DNA of 64,000 nucleotides, taken from assembly GCA_963815775.1 (NCBI GenBank), contig CAWFIB010000010.1, forward strand, positions 1 to 64,000, read 5' to 3'. Under the pieces are notes generated by a model. The model saw only the letters and a list, made by a program, of their open reading frames with translations, searched no databases and had not been told where the DNA came from. This DNA comes from CAVVDY01 sp963815775 (GTDB lineage: Bacteria > Acidobacteriota > Terriglobia > Terriglobales > Acidobacteriaceae). Of this stretch, positions 35,915 to 44,791 are shown piece by piece. Position 1 is the stretch's first letter; each line of letters opens with the position of its first letter. The position numbers and the translations under genes are program-made.

Positions 35915-37120
35915 ATGCACGACCTGAGCTGGTGCCGACAGAGCACGCTTCGTACAACTCGCTGGAGCGATGTTCAAGGCAGCGTCTGTTTTGCAATTCG
36001 ATCGGCAATTGACAAAGTATTCGACAGCCACAACGGGGCATGCCTGAGCCGGGAAGAATGCCTGCTGCTGGCACACGCGACGGGCGATGACTTGTTTGGA
36101 CTGGTGGTCGCGGCCAATGAGTTGCGCAGACAACTGGTCGGCGACACCGTTACTTATGTTGTTACGCGCAACATCAACTTCACCAACGTGTGCATTGTGG
36201 GGTGCAAGTTCTGCGCGTTTGCGGTCGGGCCCCGGCACGAGACGGCTTACTTCCTTACGTTGGATGAAGTCGCAAACAAGGTGCGCGAAGCGGCGCGCTG
36301 GGGAGCGACTGAGGTCTGCATTCAGGGAGGACTACCGCGCGACCTTCCGCCGTTCTACTACCGCGATATTTTGCGGGCGGTAAAGGCGGCGGTGCCCGCC
36401 ATGCACTGCCACGCCTTCTCGCCGATGGAGATGCTCTACGGGGTGGAGCTGACCGGCATGCCGGTGCGGGAGTACCTGCTAATGCTGAAGGACGCGGGGC
36501 TCGATACCCTGCCTGGCACGGCTGCCGAGATTTTGGACGACGATGTTCGCCAGGTGCTTTCGCGCAACAAGCTCAGTGTGGCGGAGTGGCGCGAGATCAT
36601 CGAGACCGCACACCAGTGCGGCATTCGCAGCACATCGACCATGATGTACGGGCACTCGGAAACGGTGGAGCAGTGGGTAAACCAGCTTCTGCTGCTGCGC
36701 GAGATTCAGTCACGCACCGGGGGCTTCACCGAGTTTGTACCGCTGGGATTCATCCATGACAACACCCTGCTGTTCGAGCAAGGGCTGGCGCGCGCCGGCG
36801 CCACGCTGGAAGAGCATGTGAAGGTCCACGCCCTGGCACGTCTGATGCTGGCCGGATCGATTGATCATATCCAGGTGTCATGGGTAAAGCTCGGTCGCGA
36901 AGTTTCGCAACTTGCGCTGCTGGCCGGCGCCGACGACTACGGGGGCACGCTGTTCGAGGAAAACATCTCCCGATTGGCGGGCGCCAGCTTCGGGCAATAC
37001 GTTTCCACCGACGAGTTTCAGGAGCGGATTGTGGAGCTCGGCCGGGTGCCGGCACAGCGAAATACGGTCTACACGCGATTCATTTATCCGGAACCGCTGC
37101 CGACGGGGAGCGCCGCGTGA
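35915..37120 (+). CDS. cofH: F420 FO synthase subunit CofH
   Basis: A 401-residue radical SAM enzyme, partner of CofG. The cluster motif is CIVGCKFCAF in RNINFTNVCIVGCKFCAF; further markers are EVCIQGGLPRDLPPFYY, FSPMEMLYG, LPGTAAEILDDDVRQ and STMMYGHSE. ATG at 35915 is chosen, leaving 28 bases after cofE. Having cofG and cofH as separate genes is the archaeal and proteobacterial arrangement, unlike the fused fbiC of Actinobacteria. Confidence 0.95.
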   Translation: MHDLSWCRQSTLRTTRWSDVQGSVCFAIRSAIDKVFDSHNGACLSREECLLLAHATGDDLFGLVVAANELRRQLVGDTVTYVVTRNINFTNVCIVGCKFCAFAVGPRHETAYFLTLDEVANKVREAARWGATEVCIQGGLPRDLPPFYYRDILRAVKAAVPAMHCHAFSPMEMLYGVELTGMPVREYLLMLKDAGLDTLPGTAAEILDDDVRQVLSRNKLSVAEWREIIETAHQCGIRSTSTMMYGHSETVEQWVNQLLLLREIQSRTGGFTEFVPLGFIHDNTLLFEQGLARAGATLEEHVKVHALARLMLAGSIDHIQVSWVKLGREVSQLALLAGADDYGGTLFEENISRLAGASFGQYVSTDEFQERIVELGRVPAQRNTVYTRFIYPEPLPTGSAA

Positions 37121-37782
37121 TCGCCATCGTCGGCGGTACTGGCCCCGAAGGTTCCGGACTGGCGTTGCGATGGACGCGGGCCGGCGAATCGGTCATCATC
37201 GGATCGCGCGATGGCGAGCGGGCACGGGCTGCGGCGGCGCAACTTGCAGAGAAGGCCGGAGCTCTGGCCAGCGTTGAAGGCTCCGATAACGCCACCGCGG
37301 TGAAGATGTGCGACACCGTGGTGCTCACTGTTCCCTTTGCCGGCCAGGCGGAGCTGCTCAAGCAACTAAAACCTTCCTTTCGCTCCGGCACGGTGTTGAT
37401 TGACGCGACGGTGCCGCTGGCGACCGCGGTCGGGGGGCGTCCCAGCCGGCTGCTCGGGGTGTGGCAAGGCTCCGCGGCGGAGCAGGCGCAGGAGATCGTG
37501 GGCAAGAACGTATCGGTCGCCGCGGCTTTTCATTCGCTGTCCGCCAGCGTGCTGGATGGCGATCAGGATGTGGATTGCGATGTGATCGTGTGCAGCGACG
37601 ACGATCGAGCGCGGCAAGTGGCGTCTGAGTTGGCGGCCCGAATCCCCGGAGTGCGCGCCATTGATGGCGGGAAGCTGGAGAACGCGCGCATCGTCGAGGC
37701 CATGACGGCGCTGCTGATCACGCTGAACATTCGCCATAAGGTCCACGGAGCAGGGTGGCGGGTTACGGGGTTGGGGATCTGA
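37117..37782 (+). CDS. npdG: F420-dependent NADP oxidoreductase (NPDG family)
   Basis: A 221-residue Rossmann protein: IAIVGGTGPEGSGLALRWTRAGESVIIGSRDGERA binds NADP, and VVLTVPFAGQAELLKQL, VSVAAAFHSLSASVLDG and ALLITLNIRHKVHGAG match the NPDG family, which reduces F420 with NADPH. GTG at 37117 overlaps the cofH stop (GTGA). It is the last gene of the F420 operon and would recharge the cofactor made by the upstream genes. Confidence 0.92.
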   Translation: MIAIVGGTGPEGSGLALRWTRAGESVIIGSRDGERARAAAAQLAEKAGALASVEGSDNATAVKMCDTVVLTVPFAGQAELLKQLKPSFRSGTVLIDATVPLATAVGGRPSRLLGVWQGSAAEQAQEIVGKNVSVAAAFHSLSASVLDGDQDVDCDVIVCSDDDRARQVASELAARIPGVRAIDGGKLENARIVEAMTALLITLNIRHKVHGAGWRVTGLGI

Positions 37783-38073
37783 CTTGTAGATTGGGCTGAC
37801 TTGGAGCACAATTCAGCCCCTCGGAGGCTCGGCATGGTCCCTCTGCGCCCGCCAGCCTACCTAGTGGTCCTGGTTCTCAGTGCCGAACAAGCGACGAAAC
37901 AAGCGGGTGGAGCGCACCTACAGGCGCGCAACAGACAAGCTGCAACTTCATTTGCGCATTAGCGCGAACCCGTCCACTATTCCCAAAAAGCAATACTGCT
38001 TCTCGATATTTCTGGTGTAGAGTGTTTGGACTCTTCCCGTCGAAGAGCAAATTCAACAGAAGGAGCCACACTT

Positions 38074-38901
38074 ATGCACACCAATTCTCGCCTATACCCT
38101 GCCACCTTCTTGCTGGTGGTTCTACTAGCCAGCACTCTGGCTGGTGCCGGCCAGCGCGACGACAACAATGGCTGCAAGGGCCTCCCTGACCAGAACGCAC
38201 TTCGTGCCGCGCTGCTTGCGGCGACCGCAGCGGAGACAAGCGGACTCAACAACCAGATGTGGGCAACCATCGTCGATCGCGACGGAATCGTCTGCGCGGT
38301 TGCATTTTCCGGCGTCAATCGCGGCGCCCAGTGGCCCGGAAGTCGCGCCATCGCGGCCCAAAAAGCCAACACCGGCAATGCCTTCAGTCTCGACTCCAGT
38401 TCGTTCAGCAACGGCTCAGGCCAGCCCAATGGACTCGCGCTCTCGACGGCGAACCTCTTCTCGGCGGTGCAGCCCGGCGGCAGTCTATATGGCTTGCAGC
38501 ACAGCAATCCGATCGACACCGAGGCAGTTTATGACCAACCCTCATTTTTTTATGGAACCGATAAAGATCCCATGGTCGGCCAAAAGGTCGGTGGGGTGAA
38601 CGTCTTCGGCGGCGGGCTCGGTCTCTACGCGCCCGGCAAGAAGCTCGTCGGCGGCGTCGGCGTCAGCGGTGACACCTCCTGCGCCGATCACGACATCGCT
38701 TGGCGCGTCCGCCACAACCTTGGTCTGGATCACTTGCTGGGCGTTGGCGGCGTGTCGGGTGATGCTCAGCGTCCCGACAATATCGTGTATGACATTACGC
38801 CCAATCCCTACGGCGGAACGGGCATCAGCGCCGGCGGTTTTGGCCATCCCCAGTGCATTAACACCGGCGACCCAGCATTGCTTCCGCCGGTCCGGAACTA
38901 A
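38074..38901 (+). CDS. Exported GlcG/HbpS-like haem-binding family protein
   Basis: A 275-residue protein with a signal peptide (FLLVVLLASTLAGAG). The mature part has the GlcG/HbpS (DUF336) pattern: ALRAALLAATAAETSGLN, WATIVDRDGIVCAVAFSG, SRAIAAQKANTGNAFS and the C-terminal KLVGGVGVSGDTSCADHDIAW. Family members bind haem or small ligands; here export suggests a periplasmic or secreted role. The ATG at 38074 has an AAGGAG ribosome-binding site 8 bases upstream, which decides it against the longer frame. Confidence 0.8.
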   Translation: MHTNSRLYPATFLLVVLLASTLAGAGQRDDNNGCKGLPDQNALRAALLAATAAETSGLNNQMWATIVDRDGIVCAVAFSGVNRGAQWPGSRAIAAQKANTGNAFSLDSSSFSNGSGQPNGLALSTANLFSAVQPGGSLYGLQHSNPIDTEAVYDQPSFFYGTDKDPMVGQKVGGVNVFGGGLGLYAPGKKLVGGVGVSGDTSCADHDIAWRVRHNLGLDHLLGVGGVSGDAQRPDNIVYDITPNPYGGTGISAGGFGHPQCINTGDPALLPPVRN

Positions 38902-38989
38902 ACCGCGAAGAGAAAAGCGAGTCCCTGCACTGTTACGCCGACCCCCTGAAGAAAACTGCGGGGAGGTCTCGCTCCTGGCTAAAATCAAG

Positions 38990-39027
38990 GCCCCCGCACC
39001 ACAGCGCCACCACGGCGGGGGCTTTTT
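38990..39027 (+). terminator. Rho-independent terminator
   Basis: An 8-bp GC stem (GCCCCCGC / GCGGGGGC) with a 17-base loop is followed by TTTTT at 39023-39027. It stands 90 bases after the GlcG-like gene and should end its transcript. Between 39030 and 39360 I see no gene, only the upstream region of the HU gene, with a TGGTATACCA palindrome at 39296-39305. Confidence 0.75.
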
Positions 39028-39360
39028 AAAGTTTATCGATATCGAAACTATCGACCAATCCTTCGCCACACCGCCTGAGCCCGACAACAGAAAGCGCGCC
39101 GCCTGCGGCAATCCCCTCCGGCCCCCGGCGGTCCTTGCCCCGGCTTGTCAACCCGAAACAGCCGGTTTTCCCCGATTTTTCCTGTTGCTTGTTTGGGAAC
39201 CCACCCCGCAGCCGCATAAAAACAGGCCCAGAACGAACCTGTCTGTGGAAAAGCCGCATAAAATAAGGCGAAAATGGCTTTGCGCGCGCTCAAGCTTGGT
39301 ATACCATACGCTTCAATTGAGCCTAATTCGTTGCTCAAATCTTCAAGGAGGTAGTAACCA

Positions 39361-39654
39361 ATGGCAACAGGCATGACCAAAACTCAGCTCGTGCGGCATA
39401 TGGCCGAGAAGCATGAGATGAGCAACAAGCAAGTCGCAGCATTCCTCGATGACCTGGCGGAAATCGCGGTCAAGGAAACCAAGAAGAACGGCGTCTTCGT
39501 CGTCCCCGGTCTTGGCCGGCTGGTGAAGTCCGCCCGCAAAGCCCGCATGGGCCGCAACCCGCAGACTGGTGAAGCCATCAAGATCCCGGCCAAAACCGTG
39601 GTCAAGTTCCGCGTCGCCAAGGCCGCCAAAGACTCCATCGCCCCCAAGAAGTAA
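39361..39654 (+). CDS. HU family DNA-binding protein
   Basis: A 97-residue nucleoid protein. The HU/IHF fold is clear: MTKTQLVRHMAEKHEMSNKQVAAFLDDL, then VVPGLGRLVKSARKARMGRNPQTGE (the DNA-clasping arm) and a Lys-rich end. An AAGGAGG ribosome-binding site precedes the ATG. It has its own transcript bounded by terminators or strong hairpins on both sides, as expected for an abundant architectural protein. Confidence 0.95.
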   Translation: MATGMTKTQLVRHMAEKHEMSNKQVAAFLDDLAEIAVKETKKNGVFVVPGLGRLVKSARKARMGRNPQTGEAIKIPAKTVVKFRVAKAAKDSIAPKK

Positions 39655-39675
39655 CGACCCCAGGCATTCCACGCC

Positions 39676-39698
39676 AAGGCCGGCCGCGTGCCGGCCTT
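39676..39698 (+). terminator. GC-rich hairpin after the HU gene
   Basis: A perfect 9-bp stem (AAGGCCGGC / GCCGGCCTT) with a CGCGT loop lies 21 bases after the HU stop. No T-run follows, so it is a probable but not classical terminator, or an mRNA-stabilising 3' hairpin. Confidence 0.5.
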
Positions 39699-39904
39699 CG
39701 GTATTGCACGCGAGCTGCTTGCCGGTGAAAGGGTTCCGCCACCCGTCCCGCGTCTGCCGCGCCGCATCCTGAAAGTTTCCTGAATTTTGTCGTATTCGCA
39801 TTGTGACCACAGGAAACTTCTGCTATAAAACCCCCATCCATCCTGCAAAAAAATGGCTCACCTTTAGCTGGGGAGCGAATCTGACACTCCAAAGGAGGTT
39901 GCAA

Positions 39905-41278
39905 TTGCCCACGCAGACCATCGACGAGTTGAAGAGCTCATTTCGCGGCCAACTGATTCAACGCACTGACCCCGGCTACGACATCGCGCGCAAGCTCTAC
40001 AACGGCATGATCGACAAGCGACCGCACCTCATCGCACAATGCGCCGATGTGGCGGACGTCATCGCTGCTGTGAAATTCGGCGTCGGCAACAATCTGCTCA
40101 CCGCCATCCGCGGCGGCGGACACAATGGCGCCGGGCTGGGATCCTGCGATGACGGCCTGGTCATCGACCTGTCGCGCATGAAAGGCATCCGCGTCAATCC
40201 CGCCGACAAAAGCGTTCGCGTCGAAGCGGGTTGCCTCTGGGGCGATGTCGATCACGCCACCCACGCCTTTGGCATGGCTGTGCCCTGTGGCTTCATCTCG
40301 ACCACCGGTGTGGCTGGGCTGACCCTGGGCGGAGGCATCGGCTATCTGAGCCGCCGCTATGGGCTGACCATCGATAACCTGCTCTCCGTCGATATGGTGT
40401 TGGCCGACGGCAGCTTCGTCACTGCCGACACAAAACAGAACTCCGAGCTGTTCTGGGCGGTGCGCGGAGGCGGTGGAAACTTCGGCGTAGTCACCTCTTT
40501 TGAATTTCGCATGCAGCCGGTCGACACCGTGTGCTTCGGCCCGACCTTCTGGCCGCTGGAAGAAGCCGGTGATGTGCTGAAGGCTTATCGCGAATTCATC
40601 AAGAAGGCCCCGGAGACGATCACCGGCTTCTTCGCCTTCCTCGTGGTTCCGCCCGCTCCGATGTTTCCCGAGCAGCTTCACATGAAGAAGGTCTGCGGCA
40701 TCATATGGTGCTGCACCGGCTCCGAAAAAGAGACGGAAAAGGAAACCAAGGCCATGCGGTCGCTCGGCCATCCTCTGCTCGACCATGTCGGCCCCACGCC
40801 TTTCCCCGTGGTGCAGAGCGTCTTTGACGCCCTGTTTGTTCCCGGCCTGCAGTGGTACTGGCGCGCCGACAACTTCACCGAACTGAGCGATGAGGCCATC
40901 GCACGCCACCTCGAGCATGGGCCGAAAATTCCCACCATGCTGTCAACCATGCACCTCTACCCGGTGAATGGTGCGCCGCAGCGCGTCGGCAAGAACGACA
41001 CTGCCTACAGCTTCCGCGAGGCGCTGTTCGCCGAAGTCATCGTCGGCGTCGATCCCGATCCCGCCAACGCGGACAAGATCACCACCTGGTGCAAAGAGTA
41101 CTGGGAGGCGCTGCACCCCTTCTCGGCGGGCGGCGCATACGTCAACTTCATGATGGACGAAGGCCAGGAGCGCGTACAGGCGACCTATCGCGACAACTAC
41201 GAGCGCCTGGTGGAGATCAAGAAAAAATACGACCCGAAGAACTTCTTCCGGGTGAATCAAAACGTTCGGCCAAGCTAG
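39905..41278 (+). CDS. FAD-binding oxidoreductase, berberine-bridge-enzyme type
   Basis: A 457-residue flavoprotein of the FAD_binding_4/BBE family. LTAIRGGGHNGAGLGSCDDGLVIDL holds the His that often binds FAD covalently; VRVEAGCLWGDVD, TLGGGIGYLSRRYGL and WAVRGGGGNFGVVTSFEF follow, and the C-terminal BBE motif ends YDPKNFFRVNQNV. A strong AAAGGAGG at 39891-39898 sits 6 bases before a TTG at 39905, which I take as the start instead of an upstream GTG. Such enzymes oxidise sugars, alcohols or aromatic compounds; the substrate is unknown. Confidence 0.9.
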   Translation: MPTQTIDELKSSFRGQLIQRTDPGYDIARKLYNGMIDKRPHLIAQCADVADVIAAVKFGVGNNLLTAIRGGGHNGAGLGSCDDGLVIDLSRMKGIRVNPADKSVRVEAGCLWGDVDHATHAFGMAVPCGFISTTGVAGLTLGGGIGYLSRRYGLTIDNLLSVDMVLADGSFVTADTKQNSELFWAVRGGGGNFGVVTSFEFRMQPVDTVCFGPTFWPLEEAGDVLKAYREFIKKAPETITGFFAFLVVPPAPMFPEQLHMKKVCGIIWCCTGSEKETEKETKAMRSLGHPLLDHVGPTPFPVVQSVFDALFVPGLQWYWRADNFTELSDEAIARHLEHGPKIPTMLSTMHLYPVNGAPQRVGKNDTAYSFREALFAEVIVGVDPDPANADKITTWCKEYWEALHPFSAGGAYVNFMMDEGQERVQATYRDNYERLVEIKKKYDPKNFFRVNQNVRPS

Positions 41279-41605
41279 CTGCTCTGGCTTGGTAATTCGT
41301 GGCGGCCCGGTTGCGGGCGCCTTGGGTGCCAGAGAGTAGAGTAAGAAACCTGGGTTTGCTGTGATGTTCTGACAGAACGGCAGCCAGCCGCTCTCCTCTC
41401 GTCCCGGTAAACCCGAGGTTCATCCCCTCCGCACCACCTAAGTTTCATTGACAAGCCGAAGTTCGGGCTTAAGATAGCGCAACCTTTCTTCCGTACGGCA
41501 AAGGTTGTCCCCGCAGCCGGGCCCCTTCTACCCAGGTAACTCGCAACCGCGCCGAGTCTCTACGGACTCAATTCTTCCGCGACATTGTCACCCAAGGAGT
41601 TAGCC
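41279..41605 (+). other. Long leader before the Cys-rich protein gene
   Basis: About 330 bases with no ORF of note. It holds several potential hairpins, for example GCCGAAGTTCGGGC at 41455-41468 and an AACCTTT / AAAGGTT stem around 41480-41510. It matches no riboswitch class that I can name. An AAGGAG lies at 41590-41600 before the next start. The length suggests a structured 5' UTR or a distal promoter. Confidence 0.35.
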
Positions 41606-43900
41606 ATGACGGACAACGAGAAACAGCCCTCGACCTCTGCCAACGTTCCCGATTTCAAAGACCGGGACTTTCAGGCAGGACTCCAGGCATTGCTGGCTGT
41701 GTATCAGCCCATGCTGGAGCGCGATCTCAATCTGGCGAAAAACCCCGACGAACTGCAAAAGCAGGCGCAGGCCGAATCGAACCGCACCTGTGCGCAGGAG
41801 TTCGAGGAAGCCTATGCAATGTTCAGCAAGTTCTTAAACGAGGAGACAGCCATACGCCTGCTTCCTCCGCAGGCGCGGGAGCTGCTGGGTCCCATTGATC
41901 AGTGGCGATGGTGCTTGCAGCACATTATCTGCTGCCTGGTCTTCGGCTGGCTGGTCTGCCGCTGGCCGCGTAGCTTCCGGGGCTATGCCTTTTATCTGTA
42001 CGAGTTCTGGAAGTGCGTGCGCCAGGTCATCGGCAATCCGGTGCACGAGCCGCCGACCGAAGTGGAACGCCGCGACTTCGATGTCCTGGTCAAGATACTA
42101 GCCAGCGCCTTCAGGCCTTACCTGACCGACCAGCTCGCCACCGTCGAGTATCCGGAAGGTGTTCCGGACGAAATCTTCGCCGGCAAGATCGACTGCTTTA
42201 TCGATGAGCGCGAAGCCTGCATCATCTTCGAGCGGTTACTCACCACCGAAGCCGCACAGGCATTGCTGGGTGAAGCGGCGTTCAAGGAGCACAGCCGGCA
42301 GAAGTTCTTCTGGTTCTGCCGCTGCTGGTGCTTGTGCGCTCTATGCTTCGGCTGTTGTCTGGCCCGAGCGCACAACTTCCGGCAAGTCATTCTGTGCTTG
42401 TACAGATACATCCTGTGCCTGCGCGAATGCTTTCGCCCGCTGACCTGTGACCTGACCGGACCCACCGGTTGCGCGACAGAAACTGCCGACCCGCAGTTGG
42501 GCGCCTACGTCGTTCCGGTCACGGGCACTGCAGCCGGCCTCAACTTCGATCACTACCTGCTGGAGTGGTCGATCGACAACGTCACCTTCAATACCAGCGA
42601 TTTCATCTACCCGCCGATACCGCCGGGCAATCCCGGGCCGGGAACGATTGCGGTCAACAACGGGCTGCTGGCCGACTTCAACACCACCTTCAAGAATCCC
42701 GGGACCTACTACATCCGGATGACGGTGTTCTCGAACACCCAGGCGAAGCAGCCCTGCTCCATCACCTTCCAGTTGTTCAAGCAGGATGTCCTGATCCGCG
42801 GCATCGACAACTACACCACCATGGACACCGGACCGACCGATCCGTTGGCGAAGTTCGTCGAGACCGTGCCCGCTCTGTGCAGCCGGCCGTCCACCGTATC
42901 GGAAGTGTCGTTTGGCGAATGCCTGTCGGTGAACGGCGGAGCCTTCGTGGGAGGATGCAACAACATCTCCGTCAAGTCCTACTTCCTGGATTACAAGGCA
43001 GGACTGGAGACCGACTGCAACTCGGCGGGCTGGACGAACTTCTGGGAGGTCGACTTCGTCACCCTGGCACAGAACCGGTTCATCAACTGGCGTCTCGGCC
43101 TTTCCGATTTGACCGCCCTCTGGGGGCCCGACTGCTTCATCCCATCATTGGCCAGCATTTGCGCCCCCTTCCGCGATCCGCTGCCCAACTCGTTGCTCTA
43201 TAACCGCTGCTGGCAAAGCAACCTTGGCGGGTGCCAGCTCAACGGCCTGTACACTTTCCGTCTGCGCGCGGTGGATACCAACAACAACCTTTATTGCGAT
43301 ACGCAGAGCCTGTGGATCGACAACAAATATCCTTGCGGCGCCATCCGCATCGACTCGGTACCGAAGTGCGCTGACCTGTTCATCAGCAACTTTGCCCAGC
43401 CGCCGGATTGCAGCAACCCCTGGGCGCTGCCATTGTCGGGCATCGCCTTCGATCCGCTGATCGATGAGCTGGCTCTGCCCAATCGACCCAACAACAACTT
43501 CGACTTCTACTATGTGCAGATCGAGAAGCAGGGCGGGCCGACCGTCCAGATTCCGATTCCGGGTCCGGACTTCGATCCCCTGAATCCCTGCTTCTACGGC
43601 ACGTCGCCGGTCGGCGACCCTCTGCACCATTGCAACAACTCGGTCTGCGACCCCAATAACCTGGACCCGGCCGCCGTCTTCGGCAACCTGGCCAGCTTCG
43701 ACTTGCGGGCGCTTGATCCCATCTGTCGCAGCCAGGTGAAGTGGGGGCCCAATGCCGGCCTGACCATCAACCGGGGAGATTGCTGCGTTTACATCTTCAA
43801 GGTCTGGGTCTTCGACCGCACCATCCGTGGCAACTCGCAGCACACGGTGTGGGGCTATGGAGACTGGCCGGTGAAGATCTGCAACGATCTGAAGTCGTGA
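41606..43900 (+). CDS. Large Cys-rich protein with duplicated module, unknown function
   Basis: A 764-residue protein with no signal peptide. Residues about 21-146 and 157-278 are two copies of one module: FQAGLQALLAVYQPMLERDL aligns with FDVLVKILASAFRPYLTDQL, and each ends in a Trp/Cys-rich amphipathic segment (WCLQHIICCLVFGWLVCRW; FFWFCRCWCLCALCFGCCL) followed by YxxxxxxCVR/CLR. The remaining 480 residues are beta-rich with scattered Cys pairs, resembling stacked Ig/PKD-like domains (PGTYYIRMTVF, TFRLRAVDTNNN). I recognise no family. AAGGAG before the ATG at 41606 fixes the start. Two small genes follow closely and may form a unit. Confidence 0.75.
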   Translation: MTDNEKQPSTSANVPDFKDRDFQAGLQALLAVYQPMLERDLNLAKNPDELQKQAQAESNRTCAQEFEEAYAMFSKFLNEETAIRLLPPQARELLGPIDQWRWCLQHIICCLVFGWLVCRWPRSFRGYAFYLYEFWKCVRQVIGNPVHEPPTEVERRDFDVLVKILASAFRPYLTDQLATVEYPEGVPDEIFAGKIDCFIDEREACIIFERLLTTEAAQALLGEAAFKEHSRQKFFWFCRCWCLCALCFGCCLARAHNFRQVILCLYRYILCLRECFRPLTCDLTGPTGCATETADPQLGAYVVPVTGTAAGLNFDHYLLEWSIDNVTFNTSDFIYPPIPPGNPGPGTIAVNNGLLADFNTTFKNPGTYYIRMTVFSNTQAKQPCSITFQLFKQDVLIRGIDNYTTMDTGPTDPLAKFVETVPALCSRPSTVSEVSFGECLSVNGGAFVGGCNNISVKSYFLDYKAGLETDCNSAGWTNFWEVDFVTLAQNRFINWRLGLSDLTALWGPDCFIPSLASICAPFRDPLPNSLLYNRCWQSNLGGCQLNGLYTFRLRAVDTNNNLYCDTQSLWIDNKYPCGAIRIDSVPKCADLFISNFAQPPDCSNPWALPLSGIAFDPLIDELALPNRPNNNFDFYYVQIEKQGGPTVQIPIPGPDFDPLNPCFYGTSPVGDPLHHCNNSVCDPNNLDPAAVFGNLASFDLRALDPICRSQVKWGPNAGLTINRGDCCVYIFKVWVFDRTIRGNSQHTVWGYGDWPVKICNDLKS

Positions 43901-43973
43901 GTGCATCATTCATGACAAAGGATCGATGGCGGAGCCGGGGCCCTTCGGGGCTTTGGCCCGCGGCAAAACAAGA

Positions 43974-44399
43974 ATGAACGGCTTCGGTCTTTGGGCGCGA
44001 TTGCTTGTGGCCGTCCTCGCCACCTGGCGGGTCACGCACCTGCTGGCCAACGAGGATGGCCCGGCGGACATAATTGTTAAGTTTCGAAAGTTATTAGGCC
44101 AGAGCCTGGCGGGGCAGTTGATGGACTGCTTCAACTGCCTCAGCCTCTGGATTGCCGCTCTGGCCGCGCTCTTTGTTTCGCACCGTCCGGCGGAATGGCT
44201 GATGAGTTGGCTGGCCATCTCCGGCGGCGCCTGTTTGCTGGAGCGCTGGGGACGCGAGGCCGTTGTCATCCAACCCCAGCCGGAAACATCAGAAGGAGAT
44301 TTGGATCATGTGTTGTGGACAGAACCGGGAAGCGCTGAAAGCCAGCCTCTCACCCACCTCGAGAACGAACCAGAACACCGCGACGAGCGGCCAAGCTAA
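43974..44399 (+). CDS. DUF1360 family membrane protein
   Basis: A 141-residue protein with about three hydrophobic segments (LWARLLVAVLATWRVTHLL, LWIAALAALFV, WLMSWLAISGGACLL) and the DUF1360 signature LMDCFNCLSLW, which has a Cys-x-x-Cys. DUF1360 proteins occur in spore formers and in some phage-like clusters; function unknown. ATG at 43974 is placed just before the first TM. The C-terminal 50 residues are hydrophilic and overlap the next gene in another frame. It lies 73 bases after the Cys-rich gene. Confidence 0.75.
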   Translation: MNGFGLWARLLVAVLATWRVTHLLANEDGPADIIVKFRKLLGQSLAGQLMDCFNCLSLWIAALAALFVSHRPAEWLMSWLAISGGACLLERWGREAVVIQPQPETSEGDLDHVLWTEPGSAESQPLTHLENEPEHRDERPS

Positions 44400-44682
44400 T
44401 CGTGGCCCCGTTATCTCTCACATGCCGTCGACGCCGGTGACGGTGCCCGGAACCCCGACCGGAGCAAGCTCGACTGTGGGGGCAGGGCCGCGGCAGCCCC
44501 TGGCAGCCCATGCTACCGGCCATGCTGCGGTTAGGCTGCGCTACTCAGAGACCTCGCCCATTCATGTGCGTGGCCCGGTCACTGGAAGGATGTATCAGTT
44601 CTCAGGGGCAAGGCCGCTGCAGGCGGTCGACGCGCGTGACGCGGCTGCTCTGTTGCAGACGCGCTTCTTTAGCCGCGCCTGA
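44308..44682 (+). CDS. Small protein beginning MCCGQ, unknown function
   Basis: A 124-residue protein. An AGAAGGAG ribosome-binding site at 44290-44297 precedes the ATG at 44308, so this start is well supported although the gene overlaps the end of the DUF1360 gene in another frame. The N-terminus has adjacent cysteines (MCCGQNREALK), the middle is Ser/Thr/Pro-rich and disordered, and the C-terminus holds a compact domain (VRLRYSETSPIHVRGPVTGRMYQF, VDARDAAALLQTRFF). The VRGPVTGR segment resembles small phage-associated proteins, but I cannot name a family. Confidence 0.7.
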   Translation: MCCGQNREALKASLSPTSRTNQNTATSGQANRGPVISHMPSTPVTVPGTPTGASSTVGAGPRQPLAAHATGHAAVRLRYSETSPIHVRGPVTGRMYQFSGARPLQAVDARDAAALLQTRFFSRA

Positions 44683-44735
44683 CGCGCCTTCCTGACAGGT
44701 CTCACACTGGAAGGGATCTAGCGGTTTGCACACCA

Positions 44736-44766
44736 ATAAAAACCGGAGCTCTTCGCGAGCTCCGGT
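44736..44766 (-). terminator. Rho-independent terminator of the PEP-CTERM gene
   Basis: A perfect 10-bp stem (ACCGGAGCTC / GAGCTCCGGT at 44742-44751 and 44757-44766) with a 5-base loop, followed on the minus strand by TTTTTATT. It lies 26 bases after the stop of the PEP-CTERM gene. Confidence 0.85.
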
Positions 44767-44791
44767 AAACTTCGCAACCAGCAAACCAGAA

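Noticed and set aside
39803..39904. 34-codon extension of the BBE-type oxidoreductase
   Set aside because: A strong AAAGGAGG lies inside it, 6 bases before the TTG at 39905; the extension has no family similarity.
39938..40918. 326-codon open frame antisense to the BBE-type oxidoreductase
   Set aside because: Shadow of a well-supported flavoprotein frame; no recognisable domain or ribosome-binding site.
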